Shown here in pieces: positions 33,073 to 41,690 of a DNA stretch of 64,000 nucleotides. The notes under the pieces are model-generated. The model had not been told where the DNA came from. It worked only from the letters and a program-made list of their open reading frames with translations, and did not search any database. Source of the DNA: Treponema succinifaciens DSM 2489 (GTDB lineage Bacteria > Spirochaetota > Spirochaetia > Treponematales > Treponemataceae); assembly GCF_000195275.1 (NCBI RefSeq), contig NC_015385.1, forward strand, positions 1,752,501 to 1,816,500, given 5' to 3'. Both the position numbers and the translations under genes were made by a program. Positions within the stretch are counted from its first letter, which is position 1. Each line of letters begins with the position of its first letter.

Positions 33073-35709
33073 ATGGTAGAATCTTCATTTTTTAATCACT
33101 TAATGCCAAAAGAAACTGTGTGGTATTCAAACGGCGGCAAAAGTGATTTTTATGTCTTAAATAACAAAGTTGTCATAATTGACAGCGGAATCTGCCGGAC
33201 AAATTCAAAAAATCTTATCGACATAAATTATTCGCTTTTGACGGACAAACAAAATTCATACATGAAAGAATTTTCAGAAGTCTATAGATTTTTGAAAGAA
33301 GATGAGGAATCCGCAAGAGACTTTTTATTTTCCGACAAAAACAAACACAGTGAAAATCCGGAAATAAAAAACGAAAGACAAAAAACGGCAGCAAGCCGCG
33401 AAGATTTTGCAGAAAGTTCTCCTCTGGAATTTTATTTTGAAGAAGAATTCTCAAAAGTCTACGGCGAATCCAGTTTAAGTTTTCTTAACAAAGAATATTC
33501 CATCACAGATGAAAACGGAGACACGTTTTTTCTTGATTATTTAGTACACACAGACGACGGCGACATCGCAGTTGAGGAAAACGGCATAAATTATCATCAT
33601 CCGCAGATTATCGGAACAGAAAAATACAGAAAGCAGCTTGCAAAACAAAACGAATGCACAAAATGGGGAATAAAACTTTACAGGTTTTCAACAGAAGATT
33701 GCAAATTTGAGGAAAAAATTCAGGACGACATAAAACGCTTTTTTGGCTCAGATACAAAAAAATTCAATCAATCTGGAATTATTGCAAGCCGGGCGATAAA
33801 ACTTTACGAGCATCAGAAACTGACGCTTGAAGACATTCAAAAATCACGGAAAAACGGAGTCAGCACATTTTTAGTCGTTCTTCCGACAGCCGCAGGAAAA
33901 TCAAAAATAATCGAAGAAGATTTAAAGCATTTTTCAAAACAAACAAAAGATTTCAAAGCTCTGATTCTTGCGCCTAACAAAGACATAATTGAAGACTGGA
34001 AAAAACGCATATCAAAAAATCTCCCTGCTCTCACACAAAAAATCGACATAAAAACATATTCCTTTCTTGCAAGAAACTACAGAAAATTTTCCGCGAACGA
34101 ATATTCATACATCGTTGCAGATGAGGCACACCATGCAGTTGCACCGACCTACAAACGCGTGATTCAATATTTTTTGCCGGACTTTCTAATCGGACTTACC
34201 GCGACCGACCAGAGGCCAGACAAAAAAAAGCTAGAATCAATTTTTGGAGCCTATAAAACTCAGCTTTCTCTTTCCGAGGCGATGAGAAGAGGAATTGTCG
34301 CCCAGGCGAATGTCTACAGAATAGAAACAAATGTTGATTTAAGCAAAATCAGGTTCAATGGAAAAGATTATGTTAATGCGGACTTGGAAAAATCAATCCG
34401 TGTAACTTCCCGAAACAAATTGATTGCGGAAATCTTAAAAAAATATTTTTCCTCGGGTAAATTTCAAAATGAGCAAGGCCTGATTTTTTGTGTGAACACA
34501 AACCATTCAAAAGAAATGGCAAAAATCTTAAATTCCTATGGAATTTCCGCTGCTTCCTACACAAGCAGAGACCTAGACGCCGAAAAGACGATGAAAGATT
34601 TTTCAGATGAAAAAATCCGCTTTTTATGCACCTGTAATATGATTAGCGAAGGCTGGGATTATCCGTCCTTAAAAATTATTGTGATGGCCCGTCCGACACT
34701 TTCAAAAGTCATGTACTTGCAGCAAATCGGTCGCGGACTTAGAAAAACTTCCACAAAAGAAAACGTTTTTATCATCGATGTAGTAGACGAATACGGCGCG
34801 ATGGTTCAGCCTTGCACAATGCATTCAATTTTCGCAAATCCTTATTATGTTCCGTTCGGACTTATAACAAAAAACGATTACAAGCAAGGCGAAATGCTAA
34901 CAGTTGACGGACTTTCAGAAAGGATTGAGCGTATTGTAAAAGTTGACATTGACGATTTTTCCGAAAAATACAAAGATTTTTTAAGCATTGAGCAGCTTGC
35001 AAGAGAATTTTTTGTAAGCACAGGAACAATAACTTTCTGGATAAAAGCAAAGAAAATCATTCCAGACGCAGTTTTTCCGTTCGGAACGAAAAAAATATTT
35101 ATGTTCAGTCCGCAAAATATGGAAAACATCAGAAAAAAATTGAATATTCCTGAACACAATGAAAAAACTCTCCACAAGGATTTTTTTGATTTCCTTGACC
35201 AGCGAGACTATACACTTTCCTACAAAATGCCGTTTCTGCTTTCACTTCTAAAAAACGCAAATTCAATCGGCGAAGCAAAAATTGATTATGTACTGAAAGA
35301 TTACATTCAGTTTTATAAGGACAGGTTAAATCTAAATCTTCCAGTTGATAAAAAATCTTGTCCGTACACAAGCGAATTTTTGAAAAACGAAAAACTCTGC
35401 AAAGAAAATATGATTACAAATCCTTTTGAAAAATTTGAGCGGAAACGGTTTATGTTCATTTCAAAAGACCTGGGAATTATCGCGATAAACTCTGCACTGT
35501 GGGATTCATTTTCAAAAAATGATATTCTAAAAATAAAAACACAGCTTCTTGAAGATTTAAGAAATTACTACAAAAATCTAGGAAACATAATAGAAGAAAA
35601 TCAACTTGTAAACTTTGCAAAGGGTTATATTTATGCAACAAAGGTTGTTCAAAAAGAACCAGAACTTCTTGTCGCGGACAGCACGAATCTCAATTCTGGA
35701 GAAAACTAA
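33073..35709 (+). CDS. SF2 helicase with N-terminal nuclease-like domain and C-terminal HTH, 878 aa
   Basis: Residues about 140-225 (FFLDYLVHTDDGDIAVEENG to KWGIKLYRFSTEDC) resemble a Vsr/DUF559-type PD-(D/E)xK nuclease with Asp155 and Glu168/169. Helicase motifs: Walker A region LPTAAGKSK (270-278), VADEAHHA, IGLTATDQRPDKK and YLQQIGRGLRKT. Residues near 635-665 (IEQLAREFFVSTGTITFWIK) look like a MerR-type HTH. The ATG lacks an SD. It is divergent from brnTA and followed 1 nt later by a methyltransferase gene, suggesting a two-gene defence unit. Confidence 0.82.
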   Translation: MVESSFFNHLMPKETVWYSNGGKSDFYVLNNKVVIIDSGICRTNSKNLIDINYSLLTDKQNSYMKEFSEVYRFLKEDEESARDFLFSDKNKHSENPEIKNERQKTAASREDFAESSPLEFYFEEEFSKVYGESSLSFLNKEYSITDENGDTFFLDYLVHTDDGDIAVEENGINYHHPQIIGTEKYRKQLAKQNECTKWGIKLYRFSTEDCKFEEKIQDDIKRFFGSDTKKFNQSGIIASRAIKLYEHQKLTLEDIQKSRKNGVSTFLVVLPTAAGKSKIIEEDLKHFSKQTKDFKALILAPNKDIIEDWKKRISKNLPALTQKIDIKTYSFLARNYRKFSANEYSYIVADEAHHAVAPTYKRVIQYFLPDFLIGLTATDQRPDKKKLESIFGAYKTQLSLSEAMRRGIVAQANVYRIETNVDLSKIRFNGKDYVNADLEKSIRVTSRNKLIAEILKKYFSSGKFQNEQGLIFCVNTNHSKEMAKILNSYGISAASYTSRDLDAEKTMKDFSDEKIRFLCTCNMISEGWDYPSLKIIVMARPTLSKVMYLQQIGRGLRKTSTKENVFIIDVVDEYGAMVQPCTMHSIFANPYYVPFGLITKNDYKQGEMLTVDGLSERIERIVKVDIDDFSEKYKDFLSIEQLAREFFVSTGTITFWIKAKKIIPDAVFPFGTKKIFMFSPQNMENIRKKLNIPEHNEKTLHKDFFDFLDQRDYTLSYKMPFLLSLLKNANSIGEAKIDYVLKDYIQFYKDRLNLNLPVDKKSCPYTSEFLKNEKLCKENMITNPFEKFERKRFMFISKDLGIIAINSALWDSFSKNDILKIKTQLLEDLRNYYKNLGNIIEENQLVNFAKGYIYATKVVQKEPELLVADSTNLNSGEN

Positions 35710-35710
35710 A

Positions 35711-36406
35711 ATGAAGCATAAAAAAGACTACAAAGAAAAAACTCTTGAATATTACAACCAGAATAATAAAGTTTTTATAGACGGAACCTTGAATGTGGAT
35801 TTTTCTGAAACACAGGATAAATTTCTTTCATTCTTAAAACCCGGCGACAAGATTTTAGACTTCGGCTGCGGCTCCGGACGTGACACAAAATATTTTTTAG
35901 AAAAAGGATTTGAAGTGAGTGCAATTGACGGCTCTAAGAAAATGTGCGAATTTGCAAGCCAGTTTACAGGAATAAATATAACTCAACTTGATTTTTTAGA
36001 TTTTTACGAAAAAGAGCGTTACAACGGGATTTGGGCATGCTCTTCAATTTTGCATTTGAATTCAAAAGAACTTTTACGCGTACTAAAAAATATTTCTGCA
36101 GCGCTAAAACCGGACGGAATCTTCTACACATCATTTAAATATGGAACTTTTGAAGGTGAACGCAACGGAAGATTTTTTAATGATATGACCCAAACCAAAT
36201 TTTCAGAATTGCTAAAAAAAATCCGCTTTTTAGAAGTTTTGGAAAACTGGGTAACCGAAGATGTCCGCACCGGCCACAAAAATGAAAAATGGTTCAATGT
36301 TATCTGCAAAAAACTTTTCCTAGAAAGCTTTTATCTTTCAATTCCAAACAAAAAGCAGCCTTCCTCATGCGAAAAAATCACGCCGATTGCCTGCAAGAAT
36401 GAGTAG
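35711..36406 (+). CDS. Class I SAM-dependent methyltransferase, 231 aa
   Basis: Glycine motif ILDFGCGSGRDTKYF and the following acidic AIDGSKKM identify a Rossmann methyltransferase of the small-molecule/TehB-like type rather than a DNA methylase: the N/D-PPY motif is absent. The ATG at 35711 directly follows the stop of the helicase gene; an in-frame start 96 nt upstream lies inside that gene. The last 76 bp overlap the convergent tag gene. A link to the helicase is suggested only by adjacency. Confidence 0.8.
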   Translation: MKHKKDYKEKTLEYYNQNNKVFIDGTLNVDFSETQDKFLSFLKPGDKILDFGCGSGRDTKYFLEKGFEVSAIDGSKKMCEFASQFTGINITQLDFLDFYEKERYNGIWACSSILHLNSKELLRVLKNISAALKPDGIFYTSFKYGTFEGERNGRFFNDMTQTKFSELLKKIRFLEVLENWVTEDVRTGHKNEKWFNVICKKLFLESFYLSIPNKKQPSSCEKITPIACKNE

Positions 36407-37014
36407 ACAATCGTGCTGCCCATGAATTTCATTCCGCGTTTTTTTAGTTCCGCGGAGATTGCGTCTGAAAGGCCGTTCGTTGACCTGCCTGTTTCGTGAA
36501 TTATTTTTATGCCGGAAAGAGCGTTTTTTTCCGCAATGTTCCCTGCATTTTCCATGCCGCGGCTTTCTGCACAGGCGTTTTTACACAAATATTCGTCCAG
36601 AAACTTTCTTATAAAATTAAAGAAACTTCCGTACTCAAGGCAAACCGCCCTGAAAATTCTTGCGTTTGAAATGCTTGCCTTTATTTTCAAGCGGTTTCTA
36701 ACGATTTTGGGATTCGCCAAAAGCTCAGCGATTTTTTCTTCACCGTAGTCGCAGACTTTTTCAAGGTCGAACCCATCGTATGCAGAACGGAAATAGTTAC
36801 GCTTGTTCAAGACACATTCCCAGGAAAGCCCGGCCTGAAAACTTTCGAGCGTCAGCATTTCAAAAAGATATTTGTCGTCCGTGCTCTTTTCAGAAAATTT
36901 TCCCCATTCATTGTCGTGGTAGGCGACATATTCTGGATTTTTCAGGTTGCACCAGTTGCAGCGCGGAAGATTCTTGTCAAAAACTTTTTCCGGTCCGAAG
37001 TTTCCGGGCGTCAT
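36331..37014 (-). CDS. tag: DNA-3-methyladenine glycosylase I (Tag), 227 aa
   Basis: Removes N3-methyladenine from DNA. The zinc-site start CNWCNLKNPEYVAYHDNEWG, the central LFEMLTLESFQAGLSWECVLNKR with the catalytic Glu, and the C-terminal LKKRGMKFMGSTIVYSFLQAIG are diagnostic. The ATG at 37014 overlaps the stop of the ArsC-like gene and has GGAAGGG 5 nt before it; a GTG 6 nt upstream is the alternative. Residues about 143-168 are an Ala/Glu/Asn-rich insert longer than in the enteric enzyme. Confidence 0.93.
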   Translation of the reverse strand: MTPGNFGPEKVFDKNLPRCNWCNLKNPEYVAYHDNEWGKFSEKSTDDKYLFEMLTLESFQAGLSWECVLNKRNYFRSAYDGFDLEKVCDYGEEKIAELLANPKIVRNRLKIKASISNARIFRAVCLEYGSFFNFIRKFLDEYLCKNACAESRGMENAGNIAEKNALSGIKIIHETGRSTNGLSDAISAELKKRGMKFMGSTIVYSFLQAIGVIFSHEEGCFLFGIER

Positions 37015-37367
37015 TTCCACCCTTCCCAGATTTTCACTTCAAGACCGCAGGTGGCGGCATTTTTTCCGTTGCGGCAAACAGGAAGTTTCAGAAGAAGCTG
37101 GCTTTCAAAAAGTTTTTCTTCCTTGTCATAGTCATCAAGATACGCGAACGATGCGTAATCCTTTGAGTTTTTGTCCGCCAAAAGTTCAACCGCCTCTGCC
37201 CTGGAGCCGGCCGCACGCGAAACCGATTCCACTACGCTTTCAAATTCGCCGCGGCTCATCTCTTTTTCCTTTAAATCCACAAACTGAAAAGGAATCCTCC
37301 GCTCCTTGAACCACATCTGCGCTTTTTTTGTGTCAAAATTTTTCGTTGTTCCAAAAATCTGAATCAT
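37011..37367 (-). CDS. ArsC/Spx-like thioredoxin-fold protein lacking the catalytic Cys, copy 1, 118 aa
   Basis: Arsenate-reductase/YffB family: FGTTKNFDTKKAQMWFKERRIPFQFVDLKE aligns with the family motif, but the usual NCDT is NFDT (Phe11). Two Cys remain near the C-terminus (PVCRNGKNAATCG). Classical arsenate reduction is therefore unlikely. A second copy at 59615-59971 differs at three residues. This copy is coupled to tag (ATGA overlap). Confidence 0.82.
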   Translation of the reverse strand: MIQIFGTTKNFDTKKAQMWFKERRIPFQFVDLKEKEMSRGEFESVVESVSRAAGSRAEAVELLADKNSKDYASFAYLDDYDKEEKLFESQLLLKLPVCRNGKNAATCGLEVKIWEGWK

Positions 37368-37446
37368 GCGGACATTATAGCAAAAAATCGGGATTTTGGC
37401 TAAAAAAATTGACAGGCATCTCTAAACTTTATTAATATGAGCATAA

Positions 37447-37994
37447 ATGGAAAAAACAAAAATCCTTACCGAACGCCTTATAATCCGCAATTACGAAGAA
37501 AAAGACCTTAACGACCTTTATGAATACCATTCAGATGAAGAGGTCGTGCGCTTTGAACCTTACACAGCAATGAATCTTGACGATGTAAAGAAAAACCTTG
37601 AATGGCGAATTTCTTCCGATGAAATATTCGCGCTTGAGCTAAAAGAAAACAAAAAATGATTGGCAATATTTTTCTTGGAAAAAGAGAATGTGAGACTCTG
37701 GAACTTGGCTACGTGCTGAACAGTAATTTCTGGGGCAATGGCTACGCATTTGAAGCGTGCAGCGCAATGTGCGGCAACGTTTTTTCAAAAGGCATTCACC
37801 GCCTAGAAGCGAACTGCGACCCAAATAATGCCGCCTCGTGGAAGCTCCTTGAACGGCTCGGCTTCGTTCGGGAAGGTCATCTGCGCAAAGACATCTACTT
37901 TAGAAAAGGCAAAAACGGAAACCCGATTTGGAAAGACACATTTATATATTCAAAGCTAAATGATAGAGAGCGACAGAATAATATCTGGCTATAA
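37447..37994 (+). pseudogene. GNAT acetyltransferase split by a -1 frameshift at an A6 run
   Basis: Two overlapping frames make up one RimJ/RimL-type GNAT. The first (37447-37659) has TERLIIRNYEEKDLNDLYEYH and the second (37656-37994) has the acetyl-CoA region LGYVLNSNFWGNGYAFEACSA and LLERLGFVREGHLRKD. They meet at AACAAAAAATGATT: the first frame ends in TGA, the second starts with the overlapping ATG. Slipping back one base on the A run would give a continuous protein of normal length. Options are real decay, a sequencing error, or expression by slippage or coupling. Confidence 0.75.
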
Positions 37995-38058
37995 ATGAAA
38001 CAAGAGTTTTTTGAACCAAAGATTTAAGCCGGATTGCATTTGACTGTCTCAGGTTTAT

Positions 38059-38289
38059 TTAAATTTCCTGCTGAATGATCCGGCCGTTTTCTTTTTCGGA
38101 TTTATAAATATCATAAACATAAGCGGAACTTTCAAGATACAAGCCTGTTTCAACATTGTTCAGCTTTGAAAAAGTTTCTGATGTGTAAAGCCGTTGCATT
38201 GCCTCAAGAACCGGAACTTTGAAATCTTCCATTATAAAAGAAACGATGTCATCCGTGATATATTCAATCAGTTGTTCCTGCCTAGACAT
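38059..38289 (-). CDS. DUF3791 protein, third gene of the intact cassette, 76 aa
   Basis: Helical protein (MSRQEQLIEYITDDIVSFIMED to ENGRIIQQEI). ATG at 38289 with GGAG 6 nt before it; it overlaps the DUF3990 stop. Different in sequence from the first DUF3791 gene of the cassette, so the cassette has two distinct DUF3791 proteins flanking the ART-like protein. Compare the decayed relative at 16554. Confidence 0.78.
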   Translation of the reverse strand: MSRQEQLIEYITDDIVSFIMEDFKVPVLEAMQRLYTSETFSKLNNVETGLYLESSAYVYDIYKSEKENGRIIQQEI

Positions 38290-38791
38290 TTTCAACTCCA
38301 GTTTTTAAAAGATAGGACAACGCTTTTTCAGTATAAAACGAATACTGGTCTGTCAATTTCTTGAATTCCATTTCATTTACCAAAGTTTCAACAGAAATAA
38401 GCCCGTCAGAAAACTGCCTGAAAAGCAGAGCCAAATCATCATTTGCAATCGGTCCGCAGACAATATCATAGCGGCTATCAAAATTATTATCGCCTTCAAC
38501 TGTTTCAATTCTCTTGTAATTCCGGTTTGTGATTACAAACTTCGCCCATTCTTCAGATGGCTTTTCAAAAATCCTGACATTCAAGTTTCCTCCGAAAAGA
38601 ACTTTTTCATTAAAAGAATAAATATTTACAAAAGGAGTCCTGCCGTACATTTTGGAGACACGCAAAGCCATGCGTTCAGCCTGCTCTTTTATACTCGTAA
38701 GATAAAATCCTTTTCCAAAGTCCTTGTTCGGTCTGCATTTTGAAAGCTCGATTTTCTGAATATCAACATTTGAACCGTGATAAAGCCTCAT
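38282..38791 (-). CDS. DUF3990 protein (ADP-ribosyltransferase-like), 169 aa
   Basis: The motifs MRLYHGSN at the start, DFGKGFYLT in the first third and the conserved Arg/Tyr-rich strands are those of DUF3990, whose pattern resembles ADP-ribosyltransferase folds (H-x-S...G-x-Y). Enzymatic activity is not proven from sequence. The ATG at 38791 overlaps the stop of the preceding DUF3791 gene (ATGA), with GGAGG about 10 nt upstream. Both neighbours are DUF3791 genes, a recurring arrangement that suggests toxin plus partners. Confidence 0.8.
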   Translation of the reverse strand: MRLYHGSNVDIQKIELSKCRPNKDFGKGFYLTSIKEQAERMALRVSKMYGRTPFVNIYSFNEKVLFGGNLNVRIFEKPSEEWAKFVITNRNYKRIETVEGDNNFDSRYDIVCGPIANDDLALLFRQFSDGLISVETLVNEMEFKKLTDQYSFYTEKALSYLLKTGVENV

Positions 38792-39012
38792 TGAATTTTG
38801 CCTCCGTTTTTCTGGCAAATCATTGTCATATCAGAAACCGCGTCATCAAAAGAAAGCGTATGCTCAACATCATAAAATTCCGTAAGAAAATCCAATGCCT
38901 TGTGCTCCAGCAGATACAAAAATGCCTGAGTTTTGGAAAGCGACTTAGCACGCGCAAATTCATTCACACATGCAACTGTATATCGGATTTGGTTTTGTTC
39001 TTGATTTGACAT
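38788..39012 (-). CDS. DUF3791 protein, first gene of the intact cassette, 74 aa
   Basis: Nearly identical to the protein encoded at 16935-17159 (two differences). NQIRYTVACVNEFARAKSLSKTQAFLYLLEHKALDFL is predicted helical. It starts the second cassette; the upstream 120 bp hold no gene and end at the hsdM remnant. Confidence 0.78.
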   Translation of the reverse strand: MSNQEQNQIRYTVACVNEFARAKSLSKTQAFLYLLEHKALDFLTEFYDVEHTLSFDDAVSDMTMICQKNGGKIQ

Positions 39013-39134
39013 AAGCAGATTCCTACAGAAAAATTATAACACACTTTGTGGTATTGGAAAATAATGCGAATTATTTTGTCTGGTAAATTACAATACCGCC
39101 CTTGTTCTCATTTTCCATAATCATCCCCTACAGA

Positions 39135-39403
39135 TTAATCTCGTAGCCCAAATTCTTGAACACACTGAGCAAGGCAAGTTTTTTTTTCTTGATTGAGCAA
39201 ATCTGCAAGTTCTGATTGGAGATTTTTCATTGTTGTGTCAAAATCCAGAGTTTCATCTCGGTCTTCAAATTCAATGTATCGACTTGGAACAAGGTTGTAG
39301 CCTTTTTCTGCGATTTTTTTTTGTTGCGCTGTAGCAGAATTCCGGCACATTTTTATAAGTTTTGTCTTTATCTATTTGCAGCCAGGCATGAAAATAAGAA
39401 CCA
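39135..39403 (-). pseudogene. Remnant of type I restriction methylase HsdM (C-terminal ~90 codons, frameshifted)
   Basis: Minus-strand translation upstream of an A9 run reads FHAWLQIDKDKTYKNVPEFCYSAT, and downstream in another frame IAEKGYNLVPSRYIEFEDRDE to the stop. Both are typical of the C-terminal end of HsdM, joined in the intact gene, so a one-base indel in the A9 run separates them. A stop codon precedes the recognisable part. No hsdS or hsdR is near. It marks a lost restriction system at the edge of the island. Confidence 0.75.
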
Positions 39404-39425
39404 CATGCTTATATTCTGCCGGCTC

Positions 39426-39478
39426 AACCGTTCCTTCGCGCAAACTTTACTTAAATTATTTATAATGCGTTTGCCCTG
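39426..39478. repeat. 53-bp repeat identical to the end of the inverted-repeat element at 54.3 kb
   Basis: Starting AACCGTTCCTTCGCG and ending TAATGCGTTTGCCCTG, this segment is identical by eye to 54319-54371. At 54 kb it forms the right end of an element with 21-bp terminal inverted repeats; here only the right end is present, so it is a solo end or a deleted copy. It lies between the hsdM remnant and the TAGTTACT repeat cluster. Confidence 0.7.
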
Positions 39479-39484
39479 CCCCAA

Positions 39485-39576
39485 TCCGTTGAGTAAATAT
39501 AGTAACTATGTTTTAAAATAAAGTAACTAAATTTGGAAATATAGTTACTTTGTTCGGGGAACTTAGTTACTTTATT
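39485..39576. repeat. TAGTTACT-type repeat cluster, right boundary of the island
   Basis: Within 92 bp there are several copies of TAGTTACTTT or its complement, including an inverted repeat AAGTAACTA (12-nt spacer) TAGTTACTT. Beginning and end match the shorter copy at 15401-15454, in the same orientation. Spaced dyads such as these could be operators; their flanking of the island also fits recombination ends. Confidence 0.6.
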
Positions 39577-39651
39577 GGTCAATGAAATTTTTTAAGTCCT
39601 TGCAAACTTTTATACATTACAAATACTCCTGATAAATAAAGCTATGTATTG

Positions 39652-40389
39652 CTAGAAAATATTACCCGCAATGCCAAACGCATTAAAAAAATTCTTCAGC
39701 ACGCAATTTTCAAGTTCTTCCATATTCATGCCGCGGATTTCGCAAGTCTTTTCATAAACCTGCTTGATTTGAAGCGGGGAAGTTTTTTCTTCTCCTTTTG
39801 AAGTCTGGTATGGAGCGTCTGTTTCTAAAAGAATTCTTTCTAGCGGAAGTTCTTTTACACACCCAATTGATTTTTTATTTCCGTTCATCAAAGGCTTTCC
39901 AAAAGAAAAGTATGCGTTTATTCCATGGTTCAAAATTGAAACAGCATCTCTTGCAGTAAAAGCGAATGAATGAAAAACAACTGAAGTGCATTTTTTCAGA
40001 GCGGAAGAATAAAAGAACACAAGATCCAGCGCCTTTCTGTCATGGATTACAAGAGAAACTTTATGCTCCGTGGCAAGTTCAAGGCACATTTCAAATGCCT
40101 TTTTCTGCTGAACTTCGCAAGATTTTAATTCCGGCGTAAAAAAGTCAAAACCAGTTTCTCCAACTGCAAGAATTCTTTTTTGAACCAGAAGGCTTTCCAA
40201 AAAATCAATATTTTCAAGCAAAGTTTTCTGCGGATGAAGACCAAATGCACATAAAACTTTTCCACCGCTTTTTAAAGCAATTTCTTCCTGAATAAAAAAT
40301 TCTTCTTTTGAATGAGCGCATGAACAGCAAAAATGCGCCGGAACAAAATCTTCACATTCAGCGATGTGCAAATGGGAATCGCAAAACAT
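39652..40389 (-). CDS. TatD-family metal-dependent hydrolase/DNase, 245 aa
   Basis: Amidohydrolase-type TIM barrel: FCDSHLHI (His6, His8), AVGETGFDF (Glu), LVIHDRKA (His), FHSFAF (His) and LLETDAPYQ (Asp) supply the binuclear metal site. The ATG at 40389 is used because GGAGG precedes it by 5 nt; a TTG 12 nt upstream overlaps that SD. No operon partners. Confidence 0.9.
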   Translation of the reverse strand: MFCDSHLHIAECEDFVPAHFCCSCAHSKEEFFIQEEIALKSGGKVLCAFGLHPQKTLLENIDFLESLLVQKRILAVGETGFDFFTPELKSCEVQQKKAFEMCLELATEHKVSLVIHDRKALDLVFFYSSALKKCTSVVFHSFAFTARDAVSILNHGINAYFSFGKPLMNGNKKSIGCVKELPLERILLETDAPYQTSKGEEKTSPLQIKQVYEKTCEIRGMNMEELENCVLKNFFNAFGIAGNIF

Positions 40390-40511
40390 TAAAGCCTCCA
40401 AATAAATAAAAAGCTAAACACATTCATTAAAAAACCGAAAATATAATAAAGCTAAGGAATTTTTCCGTATTCAAGCAGCATTGCTTATAATACCAAAGCG
40501 AGGTGCAATTT

Positions 40512-40733
40512 ATGGCATACTACACACTTAAAACCATAGCAAAGACAAATGATTACATGGCAGTCCTAAGAGAAACAGAAGATGGATACGTTGTGCGCAT
40601 TGTAAGAGATAAAGACGGATACGATGAAATAACAACAGACTTCATCTCCCGCACATTGTTCGAATCTTGCCTTAGAACCGGTTATCTTACAAAAATTGAA
40701 GAGCCTGTTGCAAAGATGGCAGTAAACGCCTAA
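40512..40733 (+). CDS. Small conserved-looking protein, 73 aa
   Basis: MAYYTLKTIAKTNDYMAVLRE to EEPVAKMAVNA: no recognised family. ATG at 40512 with AGGTG 8 nt before it; an in-frame codon 9 nt upstream is less likely. It lies alone and converges with miaA, overlapping its last 4 bp. Strand-alternating hydrophobic pattern suggests a small beta-rich fold. Confidence 0.6.
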   Translation: MAYYTLKTIAKTNDYMAVLRETEDGYVVRIVRDKDGYDEITTDFISRTLFESCLRTGYLTKIEEPVAKMAVNA

Positions 40734-41686
40734 AATTCAGGCACATACTTTTCAATTAATTCAACAGCTGAAAAATACCTAGCTTCCTTGCTTGTTTCGC
40801 GGGGAAGCCAATGTATTTTTACGCCTTTACGCTCCATTCCGCGGAACCAAGTTTCCTGCCGTTTCGCAAAATGACGTATAGAAGCGCACAGCTGGCTTTC
40901 CATTTCTTCTTTTGAACTGATTTTTCCCTCCAGATAGAAACTTACCAATCTGTACTCAAGCCCGAGTTTTTCAAGGCGTTCCCATGAATATTGCTTGTGA
41001 AGATTTTCAACTTCATCTATCATGCCTTCTTGAATTCTCTGGCGCAGGCGGATTTCAATATTTTTATAAAGCTCATCCCTGTTTAAAGTTGTGCCGATTA
41101 CAAGAGGCTCAATTTTAGGGCGGCTCAAAAGCTCACTTCTTGCCTTTATTCCTTCTGGACTTGTTTTGAAAAGTTCAATCTGCAAAGCCTTTACCACACG
41201 TTCCTTTATAGCAAGATCGCTTTTATTGTGCAGTTCAGGCTTAAGAGACAAAAGCATAGCTCCAAGCTCTTCAAGAGATTTTTCTTCAAGTTCCTTTTTT
41301 TGCTCAAAGTTTTCTGGAACGGTAAGAAGATTGTAGCCACGCACAACGGAATCAAGATACATTCCAGTTCCGCCTGCAACAAACGCAAATTTTCCCTGAG
41401 CCTTAAGAGAATTGAAAGTCCTATAAAAATCCTGCTGAAAACAAAAGACATTGTATTCAGAGTCCAAAGTCACAATGTCTATAAGATGATACGGAATCTG
41501 CCTTCCATTCACGAAATATTCAGACAAATCTTTTCCACTTCCAAGATCAAGACCTTTATACACTTGCCTTGAATCCGCGGAAATTACATCCCAGCCGAAT
41601 TTGTCTGCAAGGCGCACCGCAATGGCAGTTTTTCCCACGGCGGTAGGTCCAAGCAGAACTACGCAGTTTACATTTTTTTCCTGCAT
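40730..41686 (-). CDS. miaA: tRNA dimethylallyltransferase MiaA, 318 aa
   Basis: Transfers a dimethylallyl group to A37 of tRNAs reading UNN codons. Walker A GPTAVGKT (13-20), DVISADSRQVYKGLDLGSGK and the LVAGGTGMYLDSVVRG motif are characteristic. ATG at 41686 preferred over the TTG just before. It starts 4 nt after the stop of the RlmI-like gene, so the two RNA-modification genes are cotranscribed. Confidence 0.96.
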   Translation of the reverse strand: MQEKNVNCVVLLGPTAVGKTAIAVRLADKFGWDVISADSRQVYKGLDLGSGKDLSEYFVNGRQIPYHLIDIVTLDSEYNVFCFQQDFYRTFNSLKAQGKFAFVAGGTGMYLDSVVRGYNLLTVPENFEQKKELEEKSLEELGAMLLSLKPELHNKSDLAIKERVVKALQIELFKTSPEGIKARSELLSRPKIEPLVIGTTLNRDELYKNIEIRLRQRIQEGMIDEVENLHKQYSWERLEKLGLEYRLVSFYLEGKISSKEEMESQLCASIRHFAKRQETWFRGMERKGVKIHWLPRETSKEARYFSAVELIEKYVPEF

Positions 41687-41690
41687 CAAA

